A DNA stretch of 64,000 bases, from the NCBI GenBank assembly GCA_934660915.1, contig CAKUIF010000012.1, positions 1 through 64,000 on the forward strand. The letters are read 5' to 3'. Within the stretch, counting starts at the first letter, position 1. Each line of letters begins with the position of its first letter. Both the position numbers and the translations under genes were made by a program. This document shows, one piece after another, positions 15,818 through 24,088 of this stretch. The notes beneath the pieces were generated by a model. It did not search any database. It saw only the letters and a program-made list of their open reading frames with translations, and was not told the DNA's origin. This stretch comes from an uncultured Olsenella sp. Its GTDB lineage: Bacteria > Actinomycetota > Coriobacteriia > Coriobacteriales > Atopobiaceae.

Positions 15818-16780
15818 ATGGAACTCAGCCAGGCAATCGACCTTGCGAGCGCATTCGTCCTTCCGGGCCTCGTCTCTGACGAGGCGTCGCTGCAGGCGGA
15901 GCGCATGAAGAACGAGGACGCCATCAAGACGTTGATGGACGCCTGGCGCTTGGCGCCCGCCGGCAAGGAGCCGTTCGGCTTCGACCTCGTGCTCTCGCTC
16001 GTCGACCGCAACCGAGACGTGTGCGACCGCATCGGCGCCGAAAAACTTCGCGACACGTCCCCCTCGGCCCTCGCGCGCAAGCTTCCCGACGCCGACCTTG
16101 TCCACGCCGTCGCCGCGATGCAGCGCCGTCCCGACGCCGAGGTGGCGGCCATCGCCGGTCCCGGCCTCGAGGACCTGAACATCGCCTACGTGGACGCTCC
16201 CGTCTCGGGCATGGTCATGGGTATCGACATCGAGACCACCGACCGCGACCCCGCCCGCGGCTACGTGGTCAACATCGGCCTCGAGTTCATGGACCTCGCT
16301 GCAAAGGCGAAGCCCCATGATGCCTTCGCCGGCTATTGCGGCATTCCGTCCATGTACGCCGAGAAGGGTGTTCCGCTCGAGTTCATCCACCACATCACCT
16401 GGGATGACCTCAAGGATTCCAAGCCCCTGCGCGCGAACGCGGCGATGCAGAAGGCCCTGCTCGCCGCCATGTGCGCCTACCCCTTCATGGCACACAACGC
16501 CGCCTTCGAGGATTCCTGGTTCATGTTGAACATCGCCGGCTACGCCGAGGCGCGCAAGGCCGGAAAGATCTGCGTGATCGATTCCCGCGACATCTGCCGT
16601 CGCGTGGACCCCGAGGTCCGCATCCTGCCGCGCGAGTCCCGTCCCGCCACGCTTGAGAACTGGGCCCGTAGACGCGGTACGCTGGCCGCCGACGAGTCCG
16701 AGGTGCACCTGGGCCTCGACGACGTCGAACTCATGCTGCGCACCGTCCAGGCGGAGTTCGCCGAGAGGAACATGTTCTAG
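15818..16780 (+). CDS. 3'-5' exonuclease, DEDDh family
   Basis: A 320-aa protein whose C-terminal half is an exonuclease domain of the DnaQ-like superfamily. Motif I GIDIETTD lies near residues 134-141, motif II HNAAFED near 226-232 and motif III HLGLDDVE near 300. The middle contains NIGLEFMD, as in DnaQ-like folds. The N-terminal 130 residues are not recognised. Such proteins trim DNA or RNA 3' ends; the extra N-terminus suggests a lineage-specific variant. The ATG lacks a strong ribosome site, though no better start exists nearby. Confidence 0.78.
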   Translation: MELSQAIDLASAFVLPGLVSDEASLQAERMKNEDAIKTLMDAWRLAPAGKEPFGFDLVLSLVDRNRDVCDRIGAEKLRDTSPSALARKLPDADLVHAVAAMQRRPDAEVAAIAGPGLEDLNIAYVDAPVSGMVMGIDIETTDRDPARGYVVNIGLEFMDLAAKAKPHDAFAGYCGIPSMYAEKGVPLEFIHHITWDDLKDSKPLRANAAMQKALLAAMCAYPFMAHNAAFEDSWFMLNIAGYAEARKAGKICVIDSRDICRRVDPEVRILPRESRPATLENWARRRGTLAADESEVHLGLDDVELMLRTVQAEFAERNMF

Positions 16781-16940
16781 CTGGCATGCCCCGGCCGCCG
16801 CGCGTCAATGCGGCAAGAAACCCGCCCCCTTGTCGTCGCTTCGGTTTACAGGTAATTAAGGTTTGCATCGCCGGTCCCCGGACCAGGGCGTCCGCTACTA
16901 TACTTACCTGCGAATACCCATCGACCGAAAGGAAGACGAC

Positions 16941-17396
16941 GTGAGCCAGATCGTCACCGCCGACAGCGTTCTTCTAAGCCAGCACGCGGGTTCTCGTGAG
17001 GAGGCCCTCACCCTCATTTCCCAGAAAGCCGCCGAGCTCGGCATCGCCGACGATGCGGATGCCCTGTTCAGCGCCTTCGTGGCTCGCGAGAACATGGGCG
17101 AGACGGGCATGACCGACGGCTTCGCCATCCCGCACGCGAAGAGCTCTGCCGTCAAGCGCGCGGCGGTCATCGTCTTCAAGAACGCCGAGCCCCTCGACTG
17201 GCCGAGCTTCGACGAGAAGCCCGTGGTCTGCGCCATCGCCCTCATGGTCCCCGACGGCGAGGCGGGCACCGAGCACATTCGCCTGCTCTCCAAGACCGCC
17301 ACGCTCCTGATGAACGAGGGTTTCAAGGGCCTCGTTCGCAACAGCCAGAGCGCCGCCGAGATCGCCGACGCCATCCAGAAGGGCATCCAGGAGTAG
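16941..17396 (+). CDS. PTS sugar transporter subunit IIA, fructose type
   Basis: A 151-aa EIIA of the fructose/mannitol (PTS-EIIA type 2) family. The active-site His65 is in GFAIPHAKS and the fold pattern MGETGMTDG precedes it. EIIA passes phosphate from HPr to a IIB domain. There is no IIB or IIC next to it, so it may serve a remote transporter or be regulatory, like PtsN. The start is GTG, five bases after AAAGGAAG, and gives the expected 150-residue domain; an upstream frame from 16863 would add an unrelated leader. A GC hairpin lies downstream. Confidence 0.85.
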   Translation: MSQIVTADSVLLSQHAGSREEALTLISQKAAELGIADDADALFSAFVARENMGETGMTDGFAIPHAKSSAVKRAAVIVFKNAEPLDWPSFDEKPVVCAIALMVPDGEAGTEHIRLLSKTATLLMNEGFKGLVRNSQSAAEIADAIQKGIQE

Positions 17397-17444
17397 CAGC
17401 CCCGCTGCTCTGCCAAGCCCGTTCGTTCAACCAAGTCCGTCCGC

Positions 17445-17470
17445 GCCCCGCCCCTTTGGGCGGGGCTTTG
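17445..17470 (+). terminator. GC hairpin after the PTS IIA gene
   Basis: GCCCCGCCC (17445-17453) and GGGCGGGGC (17458-17466) form a perfect 9-bp stem with a short T-rich tail. It sits 15 bases before the next ribosome site, so it could end the IIA transcript or attenuate the DJ-1 gene. Confidence 0.5.
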
Positions 17471-17484
17471 GCCCAGGAGGCACC

Positions 17485-18072
17485 ATGGCATTCAAGCAGC
17501 TCACCGACAAGCGCGTCGCGGTCTTCTTTGCCGCGGGTTTCGAGGAGGTCGAGGCCATCGCCGTCGTCGACCTGCTTTTCCGCGCGGGCATCCCGTGCGA
17601 TATGGTCTCGATCACGGAAGACCTCCAGGTCGCCTCGTCGCGCGAAGTGACCGTCGTGTGCGACCGCAGCATCGCCGAGGACGACTTCGACTTCGACGCC
17701 TACGACATGCTCGTGCTGCCCGGCGGCATCCCCGGCATGCCGAACCTGCGCGCCTGCGAGCCGCTCTGCGACGCCCTCGTCAAGCATGTCGCCGACGGCA
17801 GGGGAGTGGCCGCCATCTGCGCCTCTCCCTCGATCCTGGCCGAGCTCGGCATCCTCGAGGGCAAGCACGCCACGGCAAACCCGCACTTTCAGAATGTCGT
17901 CGCAGAGCACGGCGGCGTGCTCGAGGCAGACAAGAAGGCCGTCACCGATGGCAACGTGATCACGAGCCAGGGCATGGCGACCGCCGTGTGGTTCGGCCTC
18001 GAGATCGTCAAGCGCTATGTTCCCGACGAGGTCGTGGAGCATGTCAAGGAGGGCATCGTCCTCATGGACTAG
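17485..18072 (+). CDS. DJ-1/PfpI family protein
   Basis: A 195-aa protein of the DJ-1/ThiJ/PfpI superfamily. The nucleophilic Cys112 is in AICASPSILAE at the nucleophile elbow, the supporting Glu20 is in AGFEEVEA, and LPGGIPGMPNLR is the conserved glycine loop. DJ-1 members act as glyoxalase III-like or protein/nucleotide deglycases, or redox-stress proteins. AGGAGG precedes the ATG. The next gene starts 170 bases later behind its own promoter, so it is monocistronic. Confidence 0.9.
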   Translation: MAFKQLTDKRVAVFFAAGFEEVEAIAVVDLLFRAGIPCDMVSITEDLQVASSREVTVVCDRSIAEDDFDFDAYDMLVLPGGIPGMPNLRACEPLCDALVKHVADGRGVAAICASPSILAELGILEGKHATANPHFQNVVAEHGGVLEADKKAVTDGNVITSQGMATAVWFGLEIVKRYVPDEVVEHVKEGIVLMD

Positions 18073-18142
18073 CCGCGTTCCTGAGCTGCCGGCCAAGGCG
18101 GCGCGCGAATGTGTCCATCGCGTAGCCAGATTTCGCCTTCGG

Positions 18143-18171
18143 TTGACGTACTGAGCGAGCGAGTGTATCTT
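18143..18171 (+). promoter_or_regulatory. Sigma-70 promoter of the arginine operon
   Basis: TTGACG (18143-18148) and TATCTT (18166-18171) are spaced 17 bases. The -35 matches consensus at 5/6 and the -10 at 4/6. It lies about 70 bases before argC and directly upstream of the ArgR-like box. Confidence 0.65.
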
Positions 18172-18194
18172 CACCGCGTTAAAATTCAGTATTT

Positions 18195-18220
18195 GTGCAT
18201 AAATAGCATTGAATATGCAC
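18195..18220 (+). promoter_or_regulatory. Candidate ArgR (ARG box) operator
   Basis: GTGCATAAAT and GAATATGCAC are inverted arms around AGCATT, and a further TTCAG/TTTGTGCAT-like half lies just before. AT-rich boxes of the TGCATAAAT...ATATGCA type are typical ArgR/AhrC sites. The position downstream of the promoter suits repression by arginine. argR is not in the window. Confidence 0.6.
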
Positions 18221-18241
18221 GATTTAAGAAAGAAGCAGCGC

Positions 18242-19318
18242 ATGGAATGCATAAAAGCCTGTGTCGTTGGAGCCACGGGATACGCGGGCGTCGAGGTCTG
18301 TAGGCTGGTGCTCAACCACCCGAACATGGAGCTCGTCATGGCGACCGACCGCAAGGAGGCCGGCACCAAGCTGGCGGCCGTGTACCCGAGCTTTGCCGGC
18401 GTCAGCGACATCGAGCTCTCGCTTCCCGACCCCGAGCGCATCGCCGAGGTGGCCGACGTCGCGTTTCTCGCCGTGCCCCACACCGCCTCGCTCGCCATCA
18501 CCCCGCGCCTGCTCGAGGCCGGCGTGACGGTCCTCGACCTTTCCGCCGACTATCGCCTGCACGACCCGAAGGTCTACGAGGCCTGGTACAACACGCCCCA
18601 CACGAGCCCCGAGCTCCTCTCGCAGACCGTCTACGGCCTGCCTGAGCTCAACCGAGAAGGGCTTTCCGCCCTCGCCGCGCGCCGCGCCGCCGGCGAGGCC
18701 GTCCTCGTCTCGGTTCCCGGCTGCTACCCGACCGCGACGGCGCTTGCCGCCACCCCGGCGCTCGCCGCGGGCCTCGTCTCGGGCGACCTCGTGATCTCCG
18801 ACGCCATCTCCGGCGTCTCGGGTGCCGGTCGCGGCTGCAACGCGCGTACCCACTTCTGCCACGCCAACGAGTCCGTCGAGGCCTACGGCGTGGCCAAGCA
18901 CCGCCACACGCCCGAGATCGAGCAGACGCTGACCGAGGTCGCCGGCCGCCAGATCGACGTCGTCTTCACCCCGCACCTGGCCCCGCTTACCCGCGGGCTT
19001 CTTGCCACCGTGTACATGGAGGCGGCCGACGGCGTGGATGCCGAGCGGGTCCAGGCCGCCTACGAGGAGCGCTATGCCGACGAGCCGCTGGTCACCGTCC
19101 TGCCTGCCGGCTCCATGCCCTCCACGAGCTCCGTCATGGGGACCGGCCGCGCCCAGGTCGGCGTCGCACTCGACGACCGACGCCGCCGCATGATCATCGC
19201 GTCTTGCGCGATCGACAACCTCGGCAAGGGCGCCGCGGCCCAGGCCATGCAGTGCGCGAACATCGTCTGCGGCCTCGCGGAGCGCACGGCCGTCGACCCC
19301 GCCGCGCCGCTTATCTAG
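18242..19318 (+). CDS. argC: N-acetyl-gamma-glutamyl-phosphate reductase
   Basis: A 358-aa enzyme that reduces N-acetylglutamyl phosphate to the semialdehyde with NADPH, the third step of arginine synthesis. The dinucleotide loop GATGYAGVE lies at residues 10-18 and the catalytic Cys161 in the signature SVPGCYPTA. An active-site stretch HFCHANESVEAYGVAKHRHTPE (split motif) follows near 200-222, with GRGCNAR before it. The ATG of MECIKACVVG was chosen because it begins directly before the cofactor strand; an upstream in-frame ATG overlaps the operator region. First gene of argCJBD. Confidence 0.96.
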   Translation: MECIKACVVGATGYAGVEVCRLVLNHPNMELVMATDRKEAGTKLAAVYPSFAGVSDIELSLPDPERIAEVADVAFLAVPHTASLAITPRLLEAGVTVLDLSADYRLHDPKVYEAWYNTPHTSPELLSQTVYGLPELNREGLSALAARRAAGEAVLVSVPGCYPTATALAATPALAAGLVSGDLVISDAISGVSGAGRGCNARTHFCHANESVEAYGVAKHRHTPEIEQTLTEVAGRQIDVVFTPHLAPLTRGLLATVYMEAADGVDAERVQAAYEERYADEPLVTVLPAGSMPSTSSVMGTGRAQVGVALDDRRRRMIIASCAIDNLGKGAAAQAMQCANIVCGLAERTAVDPAAPLI

Positions 19319-19369
19319 GGTCTTGCGCCCTTCTTGGCATGACCATTAGCAAGTGATAAGGACTTTTAT

Positions 19370-20662
19370 ATGACTGACTTCGCTCCCATTGCGGTGCCCA
19401 CCCCCAACGACGTGCCCGAGGCCTTCGGGTTCGTCGCGTGCGAGGGCGGCGTCTGCGCGGCCGAGGGCGTGAGCGCCGCCGGCTTGCACGCGGGCTTTCG
19501 CCACGACCCGAATCGCCGCGACATGGCGCTTGTCGTGGCCGACGAGACCTGCGTCGCCGCGGGCACCTTCACCACCAACCGCTTCTGCGCCGCGCCGGTG
19601 ATCGTCAGCCGCGAGCATGTGGCCGACGGGCACGCGCGCGCCGTGATCCTCAACTCGGGCAACGCCAACGCCGCGACCGGCGAGCCCGGCCTCGCCGTCG
19701 CGCGCAAGACCGCCGACTACGTCGCCGCCGAGCTCGGCTGCGAGCCCTCCGACGTGCTCGTCGCCTCGACCGGCGTTATCGGCGCCGAGCTCGATTTCGC
19801 GCCGTTCGAGGACGGCGTTCCGGCTGCGCGCGCCGCGCTCGCCCACAGCGCCGAGGCGGCCCATAACGCCGCCTGCGCCGTGATGACCACCGACACCGTG
19901 CCCAAGGAGGCCTCCTTCGAGGGCCGCGTGGCCGCCGCCGACGGCAGCGAGTACACCATTCACCTGGGCGGCTTCGTCAAGGGCTCCGGCATGATCCAGC
20001 CGAACATGGCAACCATGCTCTGCGTGATGTCCACCGACGCCCCGCTTACCGAGGCCGCCGCCCACGAGGCGCTTCTTGCTGCGGTCAAGCAGACCTTCAA
20101 TAAGGTGACGGTCGACTCCGACACCTCTACGAACGACACCGCGATCCTGTTGGCCACCGGCAAAGCGGCTCCCGCCGGCGAGAAGATCGACGTCGACTCA
20201 CCCGCCTTCCCCGCGATCGCCGCGGGCGTCAAGGCCGTCTGCGGCGAGCTCGCGCGCAAGATTGCCGCAGACGGCGAGGGCGCGACCAAGCTCGTGACCG
20301 TCAACGTCCTCGGCGCCGCCAACGACGGCGACGCGGACACGGTGGCGCGCTCGATCGCCAATTCTCCGCTGGTCAAGACCGCGATCTTCGGCCATGACGC
20401 CAACTGGGGCCGCGTGGCCGCAGCCGCCGGCAAGTGCGGCGTGCCCTTCGACCAGACGAAGGTCGACATCGACTTCATGGGCGTGCCCGTGTGCCGCGCC
20501 GGCCTCACCGTCCCCATGGACGAGGACGATATGCTGCGCCGCTTCGAGGCGCCCGAGATTGACATCGTCGTCGACCTCCACGACGGCGACGCCGCCTGCC
20601 GCATCTGGACCTGCGACCTCACCCATGACTACGTGACCATCAACGGCGACTACCGCACGTAG
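19370..20662 (+). CDS. argJ: Bifunctional ornithine acetyltransferase / N-acetylglutamate synthase
   Basis: A 430-aa ArgJ that recycles the acetyl group from N-acetylornithine to glutamate and may also start the pathway with acetyl-CoA. The self-cleavage and nucleophile site is VMTTDT, with Thr near residue 173, giving alpha and beta chains. GTFTTNRFCAAP (about 65-76), NSGNANAATG (about 95-104) and the C-terminal NGDYRT are family marks. Cleavage is known for the family and inferred here. AAGGA precedes the ATG. The acetyl cycle agrees with the absence of an argE or argA neighbour. Confidence 0.96.
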   Translation: MTDFAPIAVPTPNDVPEAFGFVACEGGVCAAEGVSAAGLHAGFRHDPNRRDMALVVADETCVAAGTFTTNRFCAAPVIVSREHVADGHARAVILNSGNANAATGEPGLAVARKTADYVAAELGCEPSDVLVASTGVIGAELDFAPFEDGVPAARAALAHSAEAAHNAACAVMTTDTVPKEASFEGRVAAADGSEYTIHLGGFVKGSGMIQPNMATMLCVMSTDAPLTEAAAHEALLAAVKQTFNKVTVDSDTSTNDTAILLATGKAAPAGEKIDVDSPAFPAIAAGVKAVCGELARKIAADGEGATKLVTVNVLGAANDGDADTVARSIANSPLVKTAIFGHDANWGRVAAAAGKCGVPFDQTKVDIDFMGVPVCRAGLTVPMDEDDMLRRFEAPEIDIVVDLHDGDAACRIWTCDLTHDYVTINGDYRT

Positions 20663-20663
20663 A

Positions 20664-20780
20664 TGGGACAAAGGGGACGGGGGATTTTGTCCCAAAACCC
20701 GCAGGGGCTTTGGGCGGTCCCCGGATCCCTCCGTCGTGTTTGCCCGTTTTGGGACAAAATCCCCCGTCCCTTTTGTCCCA
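20664..20780. repeat. 31-bp intergenic element pair inside the arg operon
   Basis: Copies at 20664-20694 (one GGGG variant) and 20750-20780 face each other over a 55-base spacer, starting one base after the argJ stop and ending 26 bases before argB. Both are transcribed, so they could form a large stem in the mRNA, with possible effects on stability or relative expression of argB-argD. Confidence 0.9.
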
Positions 20781-20806
20781 ACCTCGCTCGTAGAGAGGCT
20801 TAGCGT

Positions 20807-21682
20807 ATGAAGAAGCGCGGAATCCAGAGCCGCGACGTCGCGGCGGCAAAGGCCGAGACCCTCATCGAGGCGCTGCCCTGGATCAACAAGATGTACGGCA
20901 AGACCTTCGTCATCAAGTACGGCGGCTCGGCCATGGAGGACAAGGAGCTCTGCGCCCGCGTCGTGGCCGACATCGAGCTCATGAAGCTCATGGGCGTGCG
21001 CGTGGTGCTCGTCCATGGCGGCGGCAAGGCCATCAATGCCCTGCTCAAGCGCCTGGACGTCCCCGTCAAGTTCAAGGACGGCCTGCGCGTGACCGACCCC
21101 GACACCATGGAGGCCGTGCGCGAGGTCCTTATCGGCAAGGTCAACCAGGAGCTGGTCTGGGCCTTAAACGAGTACGGCCACAACGCCGTGGGCATCTCGG
21201 GCGCGGACGGGAAGACCTTAAAGGCCGAGGTCGTCGACCCCGAGCTCGGCCGCGTCGGCCGCGTCCGCGAGGTGGACACGAACCTCATCAACACCATCCT
21301 CGACGACGGCTACATTCCCGTGGTTGCGTCGGTGGGCTGCGCCCCGGACGGCTTTCTGAACATCAACGCCGACGCCGCCGCCGGCAAGATCGCCGAGGCC
21401 ATGGGCGCCGACAAGCTCATCTACCTCACCGACGTCGACGGCCTGCTCGAGGACGTGAACGACCCCGAGAGCCTCATCGCGCAGATGAGCCGCACCGAGA
21501 CCCACGAGCTGCTCGACTCGGGCAAGCTCGACGGCGGCATGATCCCCAAGATCCGGTCGGTTGCCAGCGCGCTCGACTCTGGCGTCCAAGAGGTCATCAT
21601 CGTAAACGGCAAGGCCGATCACTCGCTGCTGCTCGAGATCTTCACCGACGAGGGCTGCGGCACCATGTTCACCCAGGATTAG
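20807..21682 (+). CDS. argB: Acetylglutamate kinase
   Basis: A 291-aa amino-acid kinase that phosphorylates N-acetylglutamate. It has the nucleotide-binding KYGGSAM near residues 38-44, the substrate motif LVHGGGKAIN near 68-77, and NINADAAAGKIAEAMGADKLIYLTD-type ATP-site residues (split) near 185-208. A closing GGMIPKI occurs near 245. The N-terminal helix of about 25 residues before the kinase fold resembles the arginine-sensitive hexameric form, so feedback inhibition by arginine is plausible. AGAGAGG precedes the ATG. Confidence 0.96.
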   Translation: MKKRGIQSRDVAAAKAETLIEALPWINKMYGKTFVIKYGGSAMEDKELCARVVADIELMKLMGVRVVLVHGGGKAINALLKRLDVPVKFKDGLRVTDPDTMEAVREVLIGKVNQELVWALNEYGHNAVGISGADGKTLKAEVVDPELGRVGRVREVDTNLINTILDDGYIPVVASVGCAPDGFLNINADAAAGKIAEAMGADKLIYLTDVDGLLEDVNDPESLIAQMSRTETHELLDSGKLDGGMIPKIRSVASALDSGVQEVIIVNGKADHSLLLEIFTDEGCGTMFTQD

Positions 21683-21694
21683 GAAAGAGGCCCC

Positions 21695-22954
21695 ATGTCT
21701 GATTTCTCCACCGTCCCCGCTGAGGCCAAGGCCCTCGACGACTCCTACGTCCTCGGCACCTACGGCCGCCTGCCCGTCGAGTTCGTCAAGGGCTCCGGCG
21801 CCGTGCTCACCGATTCTGCGGGCAACGACTACCTCGACTTCCTCGGCGGCATCGGCTGCGCGTCGCTCGGTCACTGCCACCCCGCCGTGGTCGCCGCCGT
21901 GCGCGAGCAGGCCGAGAAGCTCTGGCAGGTGGGCAACTACTTCTACGTCGAGAACCGAGGCGAGGCCGCCAACGGGCTTTCGACGCTGCTCTCGCGCATC
22001 ACCGACGAGTCCGGCCACGTGACCGGGTCCGCCGCCGTCACCTGGAAGACTTTCTTCGCGAACTCCGGCGCCGAGGCGAACGAGGGCGCGATCAAGCTCG
22101 CCCGCCGCTGGGGCGAGGTCAAGCTCGACGGCGCCTACGGCGTGATCAGCGCAAAGAAGTCCTTCCACGGCCGCACGCTGGCCACCCTCGCCGCCACCGG
22201 TCAGGACAAGTTTCACGAGACCTTCCGCCCGATGCCCGCCGGCTTCGCCTCCGTCGACCTGAACGACATCGATGCCCTTCGCGCCGCCGTCGAGAACCCG
22301 GCGCCTGAGTGTGGACCGGTCTGCGCCGTTATGCTCGAGTGCGTCCAGGGCGAGGGCGGCGTGTGGCCGGCCGACTACGACTACCTGCGCGACGTCGCCG
22401 ACCTCTGCCGCGAGAAGAACCTCATGCTCATCATCGACGAGGTCCAGACCGGATTCTTCCGCTGCGGGTCGCCCTTCAGCTTCCAGCGCGCCGGCATCGT
22501 GCCCGACATCGTGACCATGGCCAAGGGCATCGCCGACGGCTTCCCCATGGGCGCCGTCGCCGCTCGCACCAAGGTCGCCGACCTCATGAAGCCCGGCGAC
22601 CACGGCTCGACCTTCGGCGGTAACGCCCTGGCCGCGGCGGCTGCGCGCGCCACGATCGACACCCTGCGCGACGAGCAGATGGGCGAGCACGTGATCGCCG
22701 TGGGCAAGCACCTGCGCCACCGCCTGCAGGCCATGCCGCACGTCACCGAGGTCCGCGGCCGCGGCCTCATGCGCGGCGCCCAGCTCGATGTGCCCATCGC
22801 CTGCGAGCTCGTCGACGAGGGCCTGGCCGAGGGGCTCGTGCTCAACCACATCGGCGACTCCATCCTGCGCTTCCTGCCGCCGCTCGTCATCACGCGCGAG
22901 CAGGTCGACGAGGGTATGGACAAGCTCGAGGCGCTCATCAACAAACTCGCATAG
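21695..22954 (+). CDS. argD: Acetylornithine aminotransferase
   Basis: A 419-aa class III PLP-dependent transaminase converting the semialdehyde to N-acetylornithine with glutamate. The PLP-binding Lys277 is in TMAKGIADGFPMGA, the phosphate and ring contacts are in NSGAEANEGAIKLAR (about 123-137), and the Asp pairing with the ring nitrogen is in LIIDEVQTG (about 245-253). The ATG lies 12 bases after argB behind AGGAAAGAGG. Last gene of the operon, followed by a strong terminator. The pathway end (argF, argG, argH) is not in the window. Confidence 0.94.
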   Translation: MSDFSTVPAEAKALDDSYVLGTYGRLPVEFVKGSGAVLTDSAGNDYLDFLGGIGCASLGHCHPAVVAAVREQAEKLWQVGNYFYVENRGEAANGLSTLLSRITDESGHVTGSAAVTWKTFFANSGAEANEGAIKLARRWGEVKLDGAYGVISAKKSFHGRTLATLAATGQDKFHETFRPMPAGFASVDLNDIDALRAAVENPAPECGPVCAVMLECVQGEGGVWPADYDYLRDVADLCREKNLMLIIDEVQTGFFRCGSPFSFQRAGIVPDIVTMAKGIADGFPMGAVAARTKVADLMKPGDHGSTFGGNALAAAAARATIDTLRDEQMGEHVIAVGKHLRHRLQAMPHVTEVRGRGLMRGAQLDVPIACELVDEGLAEGLVLNHIGDSILRFLPPLVITREQVDEGMDKLEALINKLA

Positions 22955-22981
22955 CTAATAACGCCTGAAATCGGCGCATAG

Positions 22982-23013
22982 CGGGCCCGGAAGCGATTCC
23001 GGGCCCGTTTTTT
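22982..23013 (+). terminator. Rho-independent terminator of the arg operon
   Basis: CGGGCCCGGAA (22982-22992) and TTCCGGGCCCG (22997-23007) make an 11-bp perfect stem followed by T6. The next 236 bases before the phosphatase gene hold no recognisable gene. Confidence 0.95.
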
Positions 23014-23249
23014 CTCGCCGGCGTGCGCTTGTTGTGGAGGATCAGGCCAAAAAGTGGTGTCTGCGGAATGCTTGCGGCTGCGCCCTTCTTTCCATGGATG
23101 CTTCTACCTGCGTCGATGCGATTCCGCCCTTCGCCCGTCAGTCTTCCGTCGGCGTTTTGCAAGCTAGCCGCCAGCGTTTTGAAAAAGACGCCCTGTAGGC
23201 TCGAGGCCCGGTTTCGTTCGTTCGGGTCGAGGGGAAGGGAGGGACGCCG

Positions 23250-24086
23250 ATGCTTACGGTTGCCGCGCGCACGTTCGTCGGGTCGGTAAAGACGGTAAAC
23301 CAGGACGCGTATTGCGTCCTCGTCGGCCAGGCGGGCCCCAAAGAGGTCGGCCTGCTCGCGGTGTGCGACGGAGTGGGCGGCCTTTCGAGCGGCGAGCTGG
23401 CGAGCTCGGTCGCAGTCCGCGAGCTCTCGCGCTGGTTCGAGGGCGGCGTCGCGAGGGGGCTGGCGGACGACGCGTCCGCGGGCGGCCTCGCGCTGCCTGA
23501 CGTCCGGCGTCTGTGGACAGGCTTTCTTGGGGACCTCAACGGTCGCATGTGGGGCTACTCTCAGAGCCTCAACGTGCGCATGGGGACGACCTTCACGGGC
23601 ATGGTGCTCGCTGGGGGAGGTTTCGTCGTCGGGCATGTGGGCGACTGCCGGGCGTATCGCCTGGGGCCCGAAGGCGCCGAGCTCCTCACGCGCGACCAGA
23701 CGCTCGTCCAGCGGGAGCTCGACGCGGGCAGGATCTCGGCTGAGCAGGCGAGGCGTCATCCGCAGGCGTCCGTGATCCTCCAGGCCCTCGGGGCGCAGGA
23801 GGCGATCGCCCCCGCGTTCTCATTCGGCGAGACGGCGCCGGGAGACACGCTCCTCATCTGCAGTGACGGGCTTCATCGGAGGCTCGATGAGGGCGACTTC
23901 GCGCTTCTATCCGAGGCCGGGGGCACCGAAGAGGCGCTGCTCGATGCCCTCGACACGCTCATAGCGCGCGCCATCGACCGCGGCGAGAAGGACAACATCA
24001 CCGCGGTCTGCGCCCGCATCGGCGGCTTGCGCGCGGATGGGGACGACGAGCCCACCTTGGCAGCGCCCCTTCGCGGAGGCGAGTGA
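23250..24086 (+). CDS. PP2C-type serine/threonine phosphatase
   Basis: A 278-aa PPM phosphatase with two-metal-centre motifs: VNQDAY (residues 17-22), CDGVGG (about 39-44), GHVGDCRAYR (about 127-136) and EKDNITAV near 240. It lacks a membrane segment, so it is the soluble partner that likely dephosphorylates targets of the kinase encoded next. GGGAGGGA precedes the ATG. The stop codon is two bases before the kinase start, indicating coupled expression. Confidence 0.92.
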   Translation: MLTVAARTFVGSVKTVNQDAYCVLVGQAGPKEVGLLAVCDGVGGLSSGELASSVAVRELSRWFEGGVARGLADDASAGGLALPDVRRLWTGFLGDLNGRMWGYSQSLNVRMGTTFTGMVLAGGGFVVGHVGDCRAYRLGPEGAELLTRDQTLVQRELDAGRISAEQARRHPQASVILQALGAQEAIAPAFSFGETAPGDTLLICSDGLHRRLDEGDFALLSEAGGTEEALLDALDTLIARAIDRGEKDNITAVCARIGGLRADGDDEPTLAAPLRGGE

Positions 24087-24088
24087 CG